A DNA stretch of 27,988 nucleotides from Saccoglossus kowalevskii (lineage: Eukaryota > Hemichordata > Enteropneusta > Harrimaniidae), in assembly GCF_000003605.2 (NCBI RefSeq), contig NW_003106602.1, positions 175,009 to 202,996 of the forward strand, in the 5' to 3' direction. How positions within the stretch are numbered: position 1 is the first letter of the stretch; every line of letters begins with the position of its first letter. The notes under the pieces are model-generated. The model ran no database searches. It had not been told where the DNA came from and saw only the letters and a program-made list of their open reading frames with translations. A program made the translations under genes and the position numbers. Shown piece after piece: positions 27,328 through 27,988 of this stretch.

Positions 27328-27988
27328 GTATGGAAAGATTGATTGCTGTTTATTGTCTCCAATTATTAACCTTGTTATCTGGTCTTTCCTTATTATGACT
27401 TATTATAGGCCACTCTGGGTGAATGCTTAAATGTGTCTGACTTTTCGGCTATTTTATTGTGAATTATCACATGTACCAGGGTATACAACAGTCGTTGATT
27501 TAAAATTTAATGTAACTGCCTATTTAGTTTTGGGTAGTCTAAGTTTACATTTATGGGAAACAACCAGATGATCATGTTCTGGCAGCAAGGAATTGAACTT
27601 AAGGTAGAGATGCAGTTTACCTGACAGGTATTTTAATTAGTTAATTAGAAAACCAAGATGACCTCCCTTGTCCACAAAACTATATATTTTCGGAAAGTTT
27701 ATTGTATGAATTTTAAAGTTTTGTTAGTATTTTATTTTTATGGACACTGTAGTTTGAAATGTGCACAAAAATGTGCTTTTTTGGTCAAAAGTGATTAAAA
27801 AAAAAATTAGCTTCTAAACCATGCTTCTGTTTCCTGTCAAAATTGGTTTATGGGTACATCTATTTACTATGAAGAAAACGCTGTCTTGAAAACTGTCTAC
27901 CAGTTGTCAATTTTGTAGGACAGCAGCTCGAATTTCACTACGTCAAGTTTATGCATAAATTAACACCGAGGCTAGTTGTCTGTACGAT
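27328..27988 (+). other. DNAL1 intron running off the window
   Basis: AT-rich sequence after the last visible donor. I looked for an acceptor followed by a short acidic tail in the right phase and found none. Confidence 0.6.

Noticed and set aside
27398-27660. AG-bounded candidates for the last DNAL1 exon (after 27409 and 27628)
   Set aside because: In the required phase both give a few residues then a stop, with no acidic tail.

Overview
This is animal nuclear DNA. It is AT-rich and intron-rich, with GT-AG splice sites, microsatellites, a LINE relic and several MITE-like elements. The genes are UNC79 (a neuronal NALCN-channel subunit), MRPS10 (mitochondrial ribosome) and DNAL1 (ciliary outer-arm dynein). 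Compact exons and moderate introns suggest an invertebrate. A marine deuterostome is my guess only.

Layout: (1) 758-13937, plus strand: the last 16 constitutive coding exons of UNC79, about 1,030 codons, ending at a stop in 13935-13937. Its start lies before the window. The second exon carries a one-base frame break, a large intron holds a candidate 18-nt microexon, and the last intron holds a TIR-flanked element around a 791-base assembly gap. (2) 13938-16088: the space between convergent genes. It holds a UNC79 poly(A) signal, a 3'-UTR hairpin, an orphan coding-like stretch and a TTAA-flanked MITE. (3) 16126-23983, minus strand: complete MRPS10, eight coding exons, 194 aa. One exon is 20 nt, and one 3' splice site is present in four tandem copies. 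The 4.85-kb first intron holds a LINE fragment with a nested MITE, minisatellites and promoter-like islands. (4) 24339-27327, plus strand: DNAL1, seven coding exons. The short final exon is not found and probably lies beyond the window.

UNC79 and MRPS10 are tail-to-tail. MRPS10 and DNAL1 are head-to-head, with start codons 355 bases apart, so they probably share a bidirectional promoter. The three genes have unrelated functions (sodium-leak channel, mitochondrial translation, ciliary motility), so nothing indicates a shared pathway.

I found no bacterial-type system, CRISPR array or RNA gene. The most unusual points are the quadruplicated 3' splice site in MRPS10, the two microexons, the UNC79 frame break falling on a slippery-type heptamer, and the composite of mobile elements. 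Gene identities rest on recognising conserved protein families by eye. Exon borders rest on splice consensus plus phase continuity across each join.
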